From Rhodomicrobium sp. R_RK_3 (lineage in GTDB: Bacteria; Pseudomonadota; Alphaproteobacteria; Rhizobiales; Rhodomicrobiaceae), in NCBI RefSeq assembly GCF_002198715.1, contig NZ_MWLK01000037.1:212045-276044 (forward strand): a stretch of DNA of 64,000 bases. The letters run 5' to 3'. The notes below the pieces were generated by a model. That model ran no database searches and was not told the origin of the DNA. It saw nothing but the letters and a program-made list of their open reading frames with translations. Made by a program: the position numbers and the translations under genes. Each line of letters starts with the position of its first letter. Position 1 is the stretch's first letter. Positions 1 to 9,924 of this stretch are shown one piece after another.

Positions 1-49
1 CCCACATTCGACGCTCAAGCCCCCTTCCCCGCATCCCCCGAGCCTTTCC

Positions 50-1489
50 GTGATCCTCGACGAACTCGGCAGTCTAGCGCGCGCCGCGGGCAGCATGACC
101 GGCGTCTTCGCGCCGACCGTGCGCCTGGGCGTGACCGGCCTTGCCCGCGCCGGCAAGACCGTCTTCATCACCGCGCTGGTGCACAACCTTATCGCCGGCG
201 GCCGCCTGCCCTTCTTCCGCGCCGCCGCCGAGGGCCGGCTGATCCGGGCCTATCTCGAACCCCAGCCCGACGATGACGTGCCGCGCTTTGCCTATGAGGA
301 CCACCTCGCCAAGCTGACCGCCTCGCCGCCCGACTGGCCCGAGTCGACCCGCCGCGTCAGCCAGCTCCGCCTCACCCTCGAATACGAGCCGACCGCCTTC
401 CTCAGCCGCCAGCTCGGCAGCTCGGCGCTGCATATCGACATCGTCGATTACCCCGGCGAGTGGCTGCTCGACCTGCCGCTGCTGAAGCTGAATTTCGAGG
501 AATGGTCGGCCGAGGCGATGGCGCTCAGCCGCGCCCCCGAGCGGGCCGCCTTCGCGCGCGACTGGCATGAATTCCTGCGCGGCGTCGATCCGAATGCCCG
601 AGAGGACGAGCAGATCGCCATGCAGGGCTTTGAGCTGTTCGCCGCCTATCTGCGCCGCTGCCGCGCCGAGACCAGCCTGTTGTCGACCGTCACTCCCGGC
701 CGGATGCTGATGCCCGGCGACCTCGAAGGCTCCCCCGCCCTGACCTTCATGCCGCTCGACCTGCCCGGCGGCGCCCACGGGCCGCGCGGCTCGTTGCACG
801 CCATGATGGCGCGCCGCTTCGAAGCCTATAAATCGCATGTGGTAAAACCGTTCTTCCGCGATCATTTCGCCAAGCTCGACCGGCAGATCGTCCTGATCGA
901 CGTGCTCGGCGCGATGAATTCCGGCAGCGCCGCGCTCGCCGATCTTGAACGCGCCCTCGCCGCGATCCTCGGCTGCTTCCGGCCCGGCGCCAATAGCTGG
1001 CTCGCCAGCATCCTCGGCCGCCGCATCGACCGCATCCTGTTCGCCGCCACCAAGGCCGACCACATCCACCACACCAGTCACGACCGGCTGGAAGCCATCC
1101 TGCAGCGCCTCGTGCAGAAGGCCATCGACCGCGCCGTGTTCTCCGGCGCCTCGGTGCAATCCGTGGCGCTCGCCGCCGTGCGCGCCACCCGCGAGCTCGA
1201 AGCGCGCGAACGCGGCGGCGCGCTCGCCTGCATCGCCGGCACGCCGCTGCCGGGCGAGGTCATCGACGGCCAGCGCTTCGACGGCCGCGAGGAGGTGGCT
1301 TTGTTCCCCGGCGACCTGCCTGTGCTGTCGGGCAAGGCCGTCGCCTCGCCGCTCCAGGGCACCGCGCTGAATTTTCTCCGCTTCCGGCCGCCCGCGTTGC
1401 AGAATGACGGCTTCGGCGCGAACCCGGTGCTGCCGCATATCCGGCTCGACCGCGCCATGCAGTTCCTGTTCGGGGACAAGCTCGAATGA
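50..1489 (+). CDS. ycjX: YcjX family P-loop protein
   Basis: A 479-residue protein of the YcjX (DUF463) family, predicted GTP/ATP-binding proteins whose exact reaction is not established. A Walker A motif GLARAGKT lies at residues 30-37, a DIVDYPGEW segment near residue 130 fits Walker B, and FAATKAD near residue 335 fits the base-specificity loop. The start used is GTG at 50; an internal ATG at residue 16 is still upstream of the P-loop and is a possible alternative. Its stop overlaps the start of the YcjF-like gene (ATGA), so the two are translationally coupled, the arrangement usual for this pair. In enterobacteria the pair belongs to the stress-induced psp regulon; no psp genes are visible here. 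Confidence 0.9.
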   Translation: MILDELGSLARAAGSMTGVFAPTVRLGVTGLARAGKTVFITALVHNLIAGGRLPFFRAAAEGRLIRAYLEPQPDDDVPRFAYEDHLAKLTASPPDWPESTRRVSQLRLTLEYEPTAFLSRQLGSSALHIDIVDYPGEWLLDLPLLKLNFEEWSAEAMALSRAPERAAFARDWHEFLRGVDPNAREDEQIAMQGFELFAAYLRRCRAETSLLSTVTPGRMLMPGDLEGSPALTFMPLDLPGGAHGPRGSLHAMMARRFEAYKSHVVKPFFRDHFAKLDRQIVLIDVLGAMNSGSAALADLERALAAILGCFRPGANSWLASILGRRIDRILFAATKADHIHHTSHDRLEAILQRLVQKAIDRAVFSGASVQSVALAAVRATRELEARERGGALACIAGTPLPGEVIDGQRFDGREEVALFPGDLPVLSGKAVASPLQGTALNFLRFRPPALQNDGFGANPVLPHIRLDRAMQFLFGDKLE

Positions 1490-2535
1490 CCGGCCCAGAC
1501 CAGCCCCGCAAGCCGGCGGTGTTCCGCCTCGACGATAGCCGCCTCGGCCCGCTCGAGACCGCCTTGCCCGAGCCACTGCCGGCCGACGCGCCGCCGCCCG
1601 AGGAGCAACCCGGCACGACTTCGGCCCTGCGCGCCATGATGGGCTGGCGGCGCGGCATCGGCTGGGGCGGCATCTTCTTCTCGGCGCTCTCCGGCCTGAT
1701 CTCGCTCGCCCTCGGCATCTGGGCCTATAAATTCATCATCGATCTGTTCGCCAGCGGCGGCTGGATCGGCTATCTCGCGCTCGCCTGCGCCCTCATCGCC
1801 GCCTTCGCGGGGCTGATGATCGCCGGCCGCGAAGTGCTCGGCTTCTTCCGCCTCGGCCGCGTCGCCGCCATCCGCCTCAAGGCCGACAGCGCGCTCACCC
1901 AGGCCGATAAGGCGCTGGCGACCGACGTCTCGCACGGCATCGAACGTCTGTTCTCCGGCCGCGCCGAGCTGAAATGGGGCGCCCGCCGCCTCGCCGACCA
2001 CCGCCGCGAAGTGCTCGACGCGCGCGAATTGCTGATCCTCACCGAGCGCGAGATGCTGCGCCCGCTCGACATCCAGGCCAATGGCATCATCGGCGCGACC
2101 GTCCGCCGCGTCGCGCTGATCACCGCGATCAGCCCTTCGGCCATCATCGATGTCGGCTTCGTCGCCGTCGCCAATCTCTCGATGCTGCGCCGCCTCGCCA
2201 CGCTCTATGGCGGACGCCCCGGCTTTCTCGGCTCGCTGCGACTGGCAAGGCTGGTGCTCGGCCATCTGGCGGTGACCGGCGGCGTCGCGCTGGGCGACGA
2301 TCTGATCCAGCAATTCATCGGCCATGGTTTGACCGCGCGGCTATCGGCCAAGCTCGGCGAGGGCGTGATGAACGGCGCCTTCACCGGCCGCATCGGCATC
2401 GCCGCTGTCGATCTCTGCCGCCCGCTGCCCTATATCGAGGCCGAGCGCCCTCGCCTGCGCGATTTCCTCGCCGAATTGCGGCTGCGCGGCAAGGGCCAGA
2501 CCACCCCGGCCAAGCCCGGCGTCACTGATGAATAA
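1486..2535 (+). CDS. ycjF: YcjF family (TIGR01620) inner-membrane protein
   Basis: A 349-residue inner-membrane protein of the YcjF / DUF697 family, the constant partner of YcjX. After a Pro-rich cytoplasmic N-terminus (about 60 residues), two strongly hydrophobic segments lie near residues 62-88 and 90-118. A further hydrophobic stretch is near residues 200-230, followed by the Gly/Ala-rich DUF697-like C-terminal half. It starts at the ATG overlapping the ycjX stop by 4 nt. Its 3' end overlaps the convergent L,D-transpeptidase gene by 14 bp. The biochemical role is unknown; only family and operon partnership are secure. Confidence 0.88.
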   Translation: MTGPDQPRKPAVFRLDDSRLGPLETALPEPLPADAPPPEEQPGTTSALRAMMGWRRGIGWGGIFFSALSGLISLALGIWAYKFIIDLFASGGWIGYLALACALIAAFAGLMIAGREVLGFFRLGRVAAIRLKADSALTQADKALATDVSHGIERLFSGRAELKWGARRLADHRREVLDARELLILTEREMLRPLDIQANGIIGATVRRVALITAISPSAIIDVGFVAVANLSMLRRLATLYGGRPGFLGSLRLARLVLGHLAVTGGVALGDDLIQQFIGHGLTARLSAKLGEGVMNGAFTGRIGIAAVDLCRPLPYIEAERPRLRDFLAELRLRGKGQTTPAKPGVTDE

Positions 2536-2950
2536 CGATCCGCGTTGAGTCCTTGCCGAAATATTCCACCATCTGGAAGAGCTCGCGCGCATTCGTCGTA
2601 TGCAGCCGGATGCAGCCATGCGAGGCGGGGCCGCCGAGCCGGTTGATGTCGTTGGTGCCGTGGATGGCGTAGCCGCCCCGGTAGAAGATCGAATAGGGCA
2701 TCGGCGCGTTGTTGTAGCGGCGCGAGCGGTGGTAGCGGCTTAGCGTATAGGGCCGGTAAAGTCCCGGCGGCGTGCTGTAGCCGCTGCGGCCGGTGGAGAC
2801 CGGCCAAGTATACATCAGCCGGTCATCGACATAGACGCGCATCCGCTGCTCGCCCTTGTCGACGCGGACAAGCAGCGAGGCGTCCGCCGGCTTCGCGAAA
2901 CCGAGCGATAACAGGCATGCCGCAAAAACAAGGGTCAGAATACGCATCAC
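2522..2950 (-). CDS. small secreted L,D-transpeptidase (YkuD domain)
   Basis: A 142-residue protein with a signal peptide (residues 1-24, cleavage after PADA) and a single YkuD catalytic domain. The hallmark HGTNDINRLGGPASHGCIRL occupies residues 97-116, with His111 and nucleophile Cys113. Enzymes of this family form 3-3 cross-links in peptidoglycan or attach proteins to it in the periplasm. It lacks a peptidoglycan-binding domain, unlike the larger L,D-transpeptidase at 24667-25968. It is a stand-alone gene, convergent with ycjF. Which substrate it uses cannot be read from the sequence. Confidence 0.92.
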   Translation of the reverse strand: MMRILTLVFAACLLSLGFAKPADASLLVRVDKGEQRMRVYVDDRLMYTWPVSTGRSGYSTPPGLYRPYTLSRYHRSRRYNNAPMPYSIFYRGGYAIHGTNDINRLGGPASHGCIRLHTTNARELFQMVEYFGKDSTRIVIHQ

Positions 2951-3212
2951 ACATCCCCGCGATCACATTCGGAACGGATTTGGATTAAACCGGAACACGG
3001 ACCGCGACGCATCCGGATGCACTAAGGATGGTTAAACGCGTGGCGATTTTGCGGTTGCAACTCTGAGACGAAGCGACGCGCGGGGGCAGTGACCCCTGAC
3101 CGCGGAACCGGCGGCGCTCCGACGAATGACGTGCATGCGCGAGATTCCCGCCTTCACGCGGCCGAGAAAAACGGGCATTAAATTGCCCTTTCGCTCTCAT
3201 TGGGGCCACGCC

Positions 3213-4607
3213 ATGAGCACATCGGTCGCATCTGACTACGTCCCCGTGACAAAATCCGCCGGGCCGCTGGCGATCACGGGCTGGATGTTCTTCGACTGGG
3301 CGGCGCAGCCCTTCTACACGCTCGTCACAACCTTTCTGTTCGCCCCTTATTTCAGCGCCTATTTCATCGGCGACCCGGCGCGCGGCACCGCGATCTGGGG
3401 CTATACGATGGCGGTGTCGGCGGTGTTCATCGCGCTCGGCGGCCCGATCATTGGCGCCTTCGCGGATGCGCGCGGGCGCCTCAAGCCGATCATGTTCCTG
3501 CTGTCGATCGGCTTCGTCGCCGGCCAGCTCCTGCTGTGGTTCGCCGTCCCCGGCGCGACCGGCAATATCTGGTTCATCGTACTGGCGCTGATCGTCGCCA
3601 CCGTCACCATCGAATATGCCGAGATCCTCAACAATGCGCTGATGCCGCGTCTGGTCGCGCCCGAACAGCTCGGCCGGCTCAGCGGCACCGGCTGGGGGCT
3701 CGGCTATATCGGCGGCCTGGTCGCCTTGATCTTCATGGTCGCCTTCGTGCTGATCGACACCGGCAGCGGCCTGACCATGCTCGGCCTCGAACCGCTGCTG
3801 ACGCTCGACGTCGCCAGCCGGGAGATGGACCGCATCGTCGGCCCGTTCTGCGCTCTGTGGTTCGTCCTCTTCGTCATCCCCTTCTTCCTGTTCACGCCGG
3901 ACGCTCCGGCCCGCGCCGGCGCCGAGCGCGTCTCGCTGCGCGGCGCGCTGGCCTCGGTCGTCGGAACCCTGCAGAAAATCCGCGCCTATCGCGACATCGC
4001 CTTCTTCTTTGCCGCCCGGATGCTCTATATCGACGGCCTGCTCGCGATCTTCACCTTCGGCGGCATCTACGCGGCGACCGAATTCGGCTGGCAGACCATT
4101 GTCATCGGCTATTTCGGCATCATCCTGTCGCTGGCGGCGGGCGTCGGCGCGCTGATCGGCGGCTTCCTCGACGACAAGCTCGGCTCCAAGCCCGTCATCA
4201 TCGGCGCGATCCTCACCATCATGATCGGCCTGACCGGGGCGATGTCGATCGACCGCGACACCGTGCTGTTCGTGCTGTCGGCGACGCCGCGCGCGCCGAC
4301 CGACGGCGCCTTCGCCAGCACCGGCGAGATGGTCTATATCGCCTTCTCGATCCTGATCGGCCTTGCCTCCGGCCCGCTGCAATCGGCGAGCCGCAGCCTG
4401 CTTGCCCGCATGGCGCCTGCCGAGCATATGACGGAGTTCTTCGGCTTCTTCGCCTTCTCCGGCAAGGTGACGGCCTTCGCCGCGCCCTTCGTCATTGGCC
4501 TCGTGGCGGAGATCAGCGGCAGCCTTCAGATCGCGCTATCGGTGATCATGCTGTTTCTGGGCGCGGGGCTGTTGCTGATGAGCTTCGTGCGTCCCGCCCG
4601 GCGGTGA
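3213..4607 (+). CDS. UMF1/Atg22-like MFS transporter
   Basis: A 464-residue polytopic membrane protein with about 12 hydrophobic segments. The N-terminal GWMFFDWAAQPFYTLVTTFL is characteristic of the UMF1 (vacuole effluxer Atg22-like) branch of the major facilitator superfamily. An upstream in-frame ATG at 3126 would add 29 polar residues with no family resemblance, so the ATG at 3213 is preferred. The last 62 bp overlap the 3' end of the convergent unknown gene at 4546-6732. Substrate unknown; in bacteria these are annotated only as MFS permeases. Confidence 0.88.
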   Translation: MSTSVASDYVPVTKSAGPLAITGWMFFDWAAQPFYTLVTTFLFAPYFSAYFIGDPARGTAIWGYTMAVSAVFIALGGPIIGAFADARGRLKPIMFLLSIGFVAGQLLLWFAVPGATGNIWFIVLALIVATVTIEYAEILNNALMPRLVAPEQLGRLSGTGWGLGYIGGLVALIFMVAFVLIDTGSGLTMLGLEPLLTLDVASREMDRIVGPFCALWFVLFVIPFFLFTPDAPARAGAERVSLRGALASVVGTLQKIRAYRDIAFFFAARMLYIDGLLAIFTFGGIYAATEFGWQTIVIGYFGIILSLAAGVGALIGGFLDDKLGSKPVIIGAILTIMIGLTGAMSIDRDTVLFVLSATPRAPTDGAFASTGEMVYIAFSILIGLASGPLQSASRSLLARMAPAEHMTEFFGFFAFSGKVTAFAAPFVIGLVAEISGSLQIALSVIMLFLGAGLLLMSFVRPARR

Positions 4608-6732
4608 GGCGCTGGCGCCATTCCCCGACCGTGCCGCGTGTGAGCTGCCGCCAGCCGGCCTTCAGCAGCCGCAGCGCATGGACGACCACCCCCAGCAGCA
4701 GGGAGATGGCGACGCCAAAGATGTAGCCGTTCAACCGGTAAGCGCCGCCGCAGCGCAGATTGTCGCTGTTCGACCAGGAATCGTCGGATTTGGGAAGCGC
4801 GCCGACGCTCGGTGGCGGCTCGGTCGCCGCGCCCGCAACCGGAGCGCCGGGCGGTTGCGGCTGGGGCTGCGGTTGCTGCTGCGGAAGCGGGTGCCGCAGC
4901 TCGGCGGGCATCATGCAATCGGGCGGCACCGCGACGACCTGATAGGCATATTGGCCCAAGTCCTGATGCACCGCGACAGGGCCGAAAATCTCACCGGCGA
5001 ACGCCGTGATGCCGATGACGAAAAGCAGCGCCGTCTGCCAGCTTTGCGAGTTGTAGACCCGGTTCAGCTCGGCATTCAGCTCCTCGATATTCTTCGAAAT
5101 CTGCACCAGCGCCTTGGCCTCGACCGCCTCCAGCGTGGTCTGCACCCGCGCCTGCAGCTTGATGATGCGGTTGCCGACCTCGATCAGATAGTCGAAGGTC
5201 GAGTAGAGCCGCCGTTTGACGAACTCGTCATATTGCTGCCAGGTGGTGATCGGCTTGACGTCGAGCCCTTCGATCCGGGTCTTGAAGCGCGACGAGTAAT
5301 ATAGGGCGCGGCTGACGCGGTATTGCAGGCCGCCGACAGGCGTGCTCGACACTTCGGTGAGCCTCGTCTCCATGTCGCAGAGCCGGGTCTCCAGCCGCCG
5401 CACCTCCTCATGGTCGTTGAACCTGCGGTCGGCGCGTCCGACCTCCTCATTCTGGATATAGGTGCGGAATTCGCGCGAGATCTCGTCGAGCTCGGCGCCG
5501 GCAAGCCGGATGGCGGTGCCGATCTCGCGGATCTTGTCGATGTCCTTGAGGGCGACCGCCTGCAGCGTCGAAAGCGTGTTCACCAGCTCGACCAGCCGCC
5601 CCGCCTGTCGCTCGTTCGCATCGGCCAGCAGGATCAGATAGCGGATGGCGCGGTCGGAGGCGTCGCCCGGCTCGGCGCTTTCGTCGCTGTCGCCGGCGGC
5701 CTGGGCGAGCAATTCCGCCCCGAGCGCGGAGACGAAAATGGCGCGGTTCTTGAACACGCGCGAGGCCACGAATTCGCGCTGGTCGGTCTTGAAATTCTGA
5801 TAGGCGACGAATTTCTCGTAGTTCTTCAGGATCTGATGGCAGACAGCCTCGTCGGCGAAGGTCTTCACCTCGGCCGGCTCCGCCTGAGACTCGCCCGCCA
5901 GGCCTCGCAGCCATTGCGCCGGGGAGAGCCGGCGCTGCAGCCGCGGCATCCAGATGCCGGTGCGCTGGTCCACTTGCGGCTCCAGTACGACGCCGCGCAG
6001 GTCGGCGAAGATCTCGCCGGGAATCCCCGCCGCCGACTGGCCGTTGCGGCAGGCCTCATCGAGGAAGATCGACCAGAACACCTCGTAAAGCTGGTTGGCG
6101 GCGAAGCTGGCAATGTCCTCCTCTTCCGCATCGGTCTCGCCCGACATGCCGGGCGAAGCATCCAGGTCCGCCGGCTCGCCGGGAGCCGGGGCGGCGGCGG
6201 GCGTCCCGCTGTCGCGGCGCGCGGCTTGCGAGAGGAAGGTCAGGATGCGCGCATGCAGATCGCTGTCGCCGGTGCGCGCCTCACGCAGATCGCAATCGCG
6301 GTTGTCGCCATCCAGTTTCGGCTGCGCGTCGAGGCCGCCAAGGCTGGCGACGAATGTGAAGGTCGCATAGTCGGTGTGGATTTCGATCTGGGCGTTGATC
6401 GGTATGCCGCGCCAGACCATGGCGACGTCGACCGCGCTGCGGCGGAAGGTGCGGATGCGCTCCTCGCCCTTGCGGCTGTGCAGGCGCAAGGCCGGCGCGG
6501 CATTGCCGAATGCGGAAAGGCCCGCAAGGAACCGGTTGAGGCTGTTCTTCCACTTTTCGATACGGAAATTGAAGTCGGCGACCGAGCGCGTGCCTTGCGG
6601 GTCTTCCCCGGCTTTCGGCCAGACCGCGATATGGCAGACCAGCGCCGGCGCCTCGCATTTCGCCGCGCTGCGCATATGGGGTTCGAGCTTGAGAACGCTT
6701 TGAATATCGGAATAGGTCACGAACGCAGACAT
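4546..6732 (-). CDS. unknown 728-aa protein, coiled-coil with C-terminal membrane segments
   Basis: I do not recognise this protein. The start at 6732 is chosen because a GAAGGAG ribosome site lies just upstream; longer in-frame starts (6750, 6888) lack one. An N-terminal globular half (residues 1-180) is followed by an acidic low-complexity linker. Next comes an alpha-helical region with heptad-like stretches (about 340-560), a hydrophobic segment near 567-590, a Pro/Gln-rich loop of about 75 residues and a second hydrophobic segment near 668-690. The C-terminal tail is short and basic. The RRL...EVGNRI...RVQTTLE helical stretch before the first membrane segment loosely recalls DUF3422-type proteins, but I cannot establish homology. 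It follows fadD by 170 bp on the same strand and is convergent with the MFS gene. Confidence 0.75.
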   Translation of the reverse strand: MSAFVTYSDIQSVLKLEPHMRSAAKCEAPALVCHIAVWPKAGEDPQGTRSVADFNFRIEKWKNSLNRFLAGLSAFGNAAPALRLHSRKGEERIRTFRRSAVDVAMVWRGIPINAQIEIHTDYATFTFVASLGGLDAQPKLDGDNRDCDLREARTGDSDLHARILTFLSQAARRDSGTPAAAPAPGEPADLDASPGMSGETDAEEEDIASFAANQLYEVFWSIFLDEACRNGQSAAGIPGEIFADLRGVVLEPQVDQRTGIWMPRLQRRLSPAQWLRGLAGESQAEPAEVKTFADEAVCHQILKNYEKFVAYQNFKTDQREFVASRVFKNRAIFVSALGAELLAQAAGDSDESAEPGDASDRAIRYLILLADANERQAGRLVELVNTLSTLQAVALKDIDKIREIGTAIRLAGAELDEISREFRTYIQNEEVGRADRRFNDHEEVRRLETRLCDMETRLTEVSSTPVGGLQYRVSRALYYSSRFKTRIEGLDVKPITTWQQYDEFVKRRLYSTFDYLIEVGNRIIKLQARVQTTLEAVEAKALVQISKNIEELNAELNRVYNSQSWQTALLFVIGITAFAGEIFGPVAVHQDLGQYAYQVVAVPPDCMMPAELRHPLPQQQPQPQPQPPGAPVAGAATEPPPSVGALPKSDDSWSNSDNLRCGGAYRLNGYIFGVAISLLLGVVVHALRLLKAGWRQLTRGTVGEWRQRLTAGRDARSSSATAPRPETA

Positions 6733-6902
6733 CGCCACTCCTTCGCGCATGACTGCGTGGAGTTGCCTGTCACCATCCGGTTCCGCGCATGTCTTATGAA
6801 TTTTGCAACGGTTTTGTGACGGTTTTACGAAATAGGTAAAGTGGTTCGGCCCCAGGAGTGCCCCAGGGCCGGGAGGGTTCGGGTACAATCCGCCTTAGTG
6901 AT

Positions 6903-8630
6903 CTATCTCTTCATCACTTCGGCCCTCAATTCCTTCTTCGACAGCTTGCCGACCATGGTCTTCGGCAGCTCGTCGCGGAACTCGATCTTGGCGGGCATCT
7001 CGATCTTCGACAGTTTCAGCTCCAGGAATTTCATCACATCCGCCGGCGTCGCCGCCTCGCCCGCGCGCAGCTTGACGAAGGCCATCGGCGCTTCGCCGCG
7101 ATAGGTGTCGGGAATGCCGATCACCGTCACCTCCTCGACCGCCGGATGCTGGTAGATCGCCTCCTCGATGCGGCGCGGATAGACATTGTAGCCGGAGCAA
7201 AGGATCAGATCCTTGATGCGGTCGACGATATAGGTGAAGCCGTCGGCGTCCATGATGCCGACATCGCCGGTGCGGAAGAATTTGCCGACGAACGCCGCCT
7301 TGGTTTCCTCCGGCTTATTCCAATAGCCTTTCATCACCTGCGGCCCGGCGATGCAGATCTCGCCCTTCTCGCCGAGCGGCACTTCCTTGGTGGGGTCCTC
7401 CAGCGAGCGCAGCGACAGGATCGTGCCCGGCATCGGCAGGCCGATCGAGCCTTCCTTCACCGGTCCCTCGACCGGATTGCAGGTGGCGACCGGCGAAGTC
7501 TCCGACAGCCCGTAGCCCTCGACCAGAATGACGCCCGCCTCCTTCTCGAAATTGCGCTTCAGCTCGACCGGCAGCGGCGCGCCTCCCGAGACGCCCGTGC
7601 GCAGCGATTTCAAATCGTTGGGGTTCATCTTCGGATGATTGCGCAGCGCATTGAACATGGTCGGCACGCCGGGCATCGTCGTGGGCTTGGTCACGCGGAT
7701 CAACTTCAGAACCATGTCGATGTCGAAGCGCGGCACCAGGATCAGCATGGCCGCGTTGGAGATGCCGCGATTCATGATCGTGGTCATGGCGAAGACGTGG
7801 AAGAAGGGCAGGATTGCCATGATGCGCTCGGTGCCCTTTTCTATATGCATCTCCCACAGGTCGGCCTGCTTCAGATTGATCGACAGGTTCGAATGGGTGA
7901 GCATCGCGGCCTTCGGCGTACCGGTGGTGCCGCCGGTATATTGCAGCACCGCGACGTCGCTGTCGGGATCGATGGGCACGCGCTTGTAATTGCCGTCATT
8001 GTCGAGGAGGGTGTCGAAACTGACGATCTTGGCCTTTTGCGCCGAGGCGTTGATCTTCACCAGTTCCTTGCCCTTGGCGAGCTTGAACAGCATGCCCTTC
8101 AGGCCCGGCAGCACTTTCGGGAATGGGCAGACGATCAGCTTCGACAGGACGCCCGACGCCAGCAGCGCCTCGGCCTTGGGGAAGATGGCTTTCAGGTCGA
8201 GCGTGATCATGATCGACGCGCCGCTGTCCTTGGCCTGATGCGCGATCTCCTCGACCGTGTAGAGCGGATTGAAGTTTACCACGATGCCGCCCGCCTTCAG
8301 GATGGCGTAGTACAGCACGGGGTAGTAGGGCACGTTCGGCAGGAGCAGGCCGACGCGGGTGCCCTTGGTCACGCCCAGTTGCTGCAATCCCTTGGCGGCC
8401 TTGTCGGCCAACGCGCCGATCTCGCGATAGGTCAGCGTGGCGCCCATGAAGGACGTGCAGATGGCGTTCGGATATTCGCTCACGGTTCGGTCGAGAATGT
8501 CGGGGAGCGGCTCGCCTTTCAGTTCGGCGTACCAATCGACGCTCTTGGGGTAGGTTCTGAACCATTGGTAGTCGCCGCTTGTCCCGGCCGCGCGGTCCAT
8601 CCGAGCCGCGCCGAGCGTCGTGTCCGTCAT
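6903..8630 (-). CDS. fadD: long-chain fatty acid--CoA ligase
   Basis: A 575-residue AMP-binding (ANL superfamily) enzyme that activates fatty acids to acyl-CoA through an acyl-adenylate. The A3 phosphate-binding motif YTGGTTGTPKAA is at residues 231-242. Further on are the GYGLSE motif, the FRTGDVG motif and the C-terminal DRIKDLILCSGYNVYP hinge, followed by the lysine-bearing small domain. The length matches the FadD family. The ATG at 8630 sits behind a GGAGG-type site. It is transcribed away from the TrhO gene region and followed by the unknown 728-aa gene. Chain-length preference cannot be deduced. Confidence 0.93.
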   Translation of the reverse strand: MTDTTLGAARMDRAAGTSGDYQWFRTYPKSVDWYAELKGEPLPDILDRTVSEYPNAICTSFMGATLTYREIGALADKAAKGLQQLGVTKGTRVGLLLPNVPYYPVLYYAILKAGGIVVNFNPLYTVEEIAHQAKDSGASIMITLDLKAIFPKAEALLASGVLSKLIVCPFPKVLPGLKGMLFKLAKGKELVKINASAQKAKIVSFDTLLDNDGNYKRVPIDPDSDVAVLQYTGGTTGTPKAAMLTHSNLSINLKQADLWEMHIEKGTERIMAILPFFHVFAMTTIMNRGISNAAMLILVPRFDIDMVLKLIRVTKPTTMPGVPTMFNALRNHPKMNPNDLKSLRTGVSGGAPLPVELKRNFEKEAGVILVEGYGLSETSPVATCNPVEGPVKEGSIGLPMPGTILSLRSLEDPTKEVPLGEKGEICIAGPQVMKGYWNKPEETKAAFVGKFFRTGDVGIMDADGFTYIVDRIKDLILCSGYNVYPRRIEEAIYQHPAVEEVTVIGIPDTYRGEAPMAFVKLRAGEAATPADVMKFLELKLSKIEMPAKIEFRDELPKTMVGKLSKKELRAEVMKR

Positions 8631-8914
8631 GTTTTCCTCCCAGATGATGCCGCTCCGCCCGCCTGCTCTGTTTGGCAGCTTGGATGCGAAATGGCATTGT
8701 TGCGTCGAACTGGCCTCCTATACGGGCTGACGCCGGGCGAGCGATGAACCGGCGCTCTCTTCGCCGGCCAAACCCCTCGCCGCGCAGGGCAAAGCTGCCG
8801 CGCGCGGCGAGAAGTTTCACCTCGCGTCAACCATAAGTGACGACTTTATCATGTAGAAGCGCGCCGTCCAGTCCGTGCGGGTGCGGAGGGAGTTTGCGAG
8901 CTCAGGCTGGGGAC

Positions 8915-9853
8915 TTACGCGCGGCGCTTGGCTCGCGGCTCCGGCGCGACGCCGATATGGCCGACACCGCGCCGCTCGGCGAGTTCGACCTGCCTCTGGC
9001 GCTCGGCGAAGCGGCGCTTCTGGTCCTCGCTCAGCGCGTCGGCGCAATGCGGGCAGCTCACGCCGGGGATATAACCCGGCGCGGCGCGGTCGGCCTCGCT
9101 GACCGGATTGCGGCAGGCATGGCAGATCTCGTAGGAGCCGGGCGCATTGCCATGGGCGAGCGTGGTGCGCTGGTCGAAGACGAAGCATTCGCCGTGCCAA
9201 AGGCTTTCATGCTCGGGGACGGTTTCGAGATATTTCAGAATGCCGCCCTTGAGGTGATAGACCTCGTCGAAGCCGCGCAGGCGCAGGAAGGCGGTCGCCT
9301 TCTCGCAGCGGATGCCGCCGGTGCAGAACATCGCGAATTTGCGCTTGCCATGCAGGTCGGTGCGGCGGTCGAACCAGTCGGGGAATTCGCCGAAAGAGGT
9401 GGTTTGGGGGTCGATGGCGCCGGGAAAGCTGCCGATGCGGGCCTCATAATCATTGCGCGTGTCGATCAGCACCACCTCCGGATCGGCGATCAGCGCGTTC
9501 CAATCCTGCGGCTCGACATAGGTGCCCGCGAGCCGGTTCGGATCGATGCCGGGGACGCCCATGGTGACGATCTCGCGCTTCAGCCGGATTTTCATGCGGT
9601 AGAAGGGCGGCGTGTCGGTGAAAGACTCCTTGTGGTCGAGATCGCCGCAGCCGGGGATGGCCCGGATATGGCCGAGCAGGGCGTCGATCCCGGCGCGCGA
9701 GCCCGCGACCGTGCCGTTGATGCCTTCGGGCGCGAGGATGAGCGTGCCGAGAATGCCCGCCTCGGCGCAGGCGTGTTCGAGCGAGGCCTTCAGCGCCGGC
9801 AGGTCGGCGAAGGGCGTGAATTTGTACAGCGCGGCAACGACGATCTGGCTCAT
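8915..9853 (-). CDS. trhO: tRNA uridine(34) hydroxylase, rhodanese-type
   Basis: A 312-residue member of the TrhO/YceA family, which uses oxygen to convert tRNA U34 to 5-hydroxyuridine in the wobble position. An N-terminal acylphosphatase-like region precedes a rhodanese domain with DTRNDYE and the active-site loop [10 protein letters not shown]; the first Cys is the expected catalytic one. A C-terminal Cys-rich segment (CHACRNPV and CPHC) looks like a metal site and is usual in the family. A TTG six codons upstream is possible, but the ATG at 9853 begins at the family-typical [12 protein letters not shown]. Stands alone between fadD and the DUF4139 gene. Confidence 0.93.
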   Translation of the reverse strand: MSQIVVAALYKFTPFADLPALKASLEHACAEAGILGTLILAPEGINGTVAGSRAGIDALLGHIRAIPGCGDLDHKESFTDTPPFYRMKIRLKREIVTMGVPGIDPNRLAGTYVEPQDWNALIADPEVVLIDTRNDYEARIGSFPGAIDPQTTSFGEFPDWFDRRTDLHGKRKFAMFCTGGIRCEKATAFLRLRGFDEVYHLKGGILKYLETVPEHESLWHGECFVFDQRTTLAHGNAPGSYEICHACRNPVSEADRAAPGYIPGVSCPHCADALSEDQKRRFAERQRQVELAERRGVGHIGVAPEPRAKRRA

Positions 9854-9924
9854 GGCCGCAATCCACGGCAATTTCGCCCGGTCGTCAAGACCCTGCCGGG
9901 CCGTCGACGCCGGCCGCCGGCGCC

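Noticed and set aside
2985..4427. 480-codon minus-strand open frame opposite the UMF1 transporter
   Set aside because: Its product is low-complexity Arg/Asp/Gly/Gln-rich, without motifs, and lies entirely antisense to a well-supported membrane protein; a GC-bias shadow.
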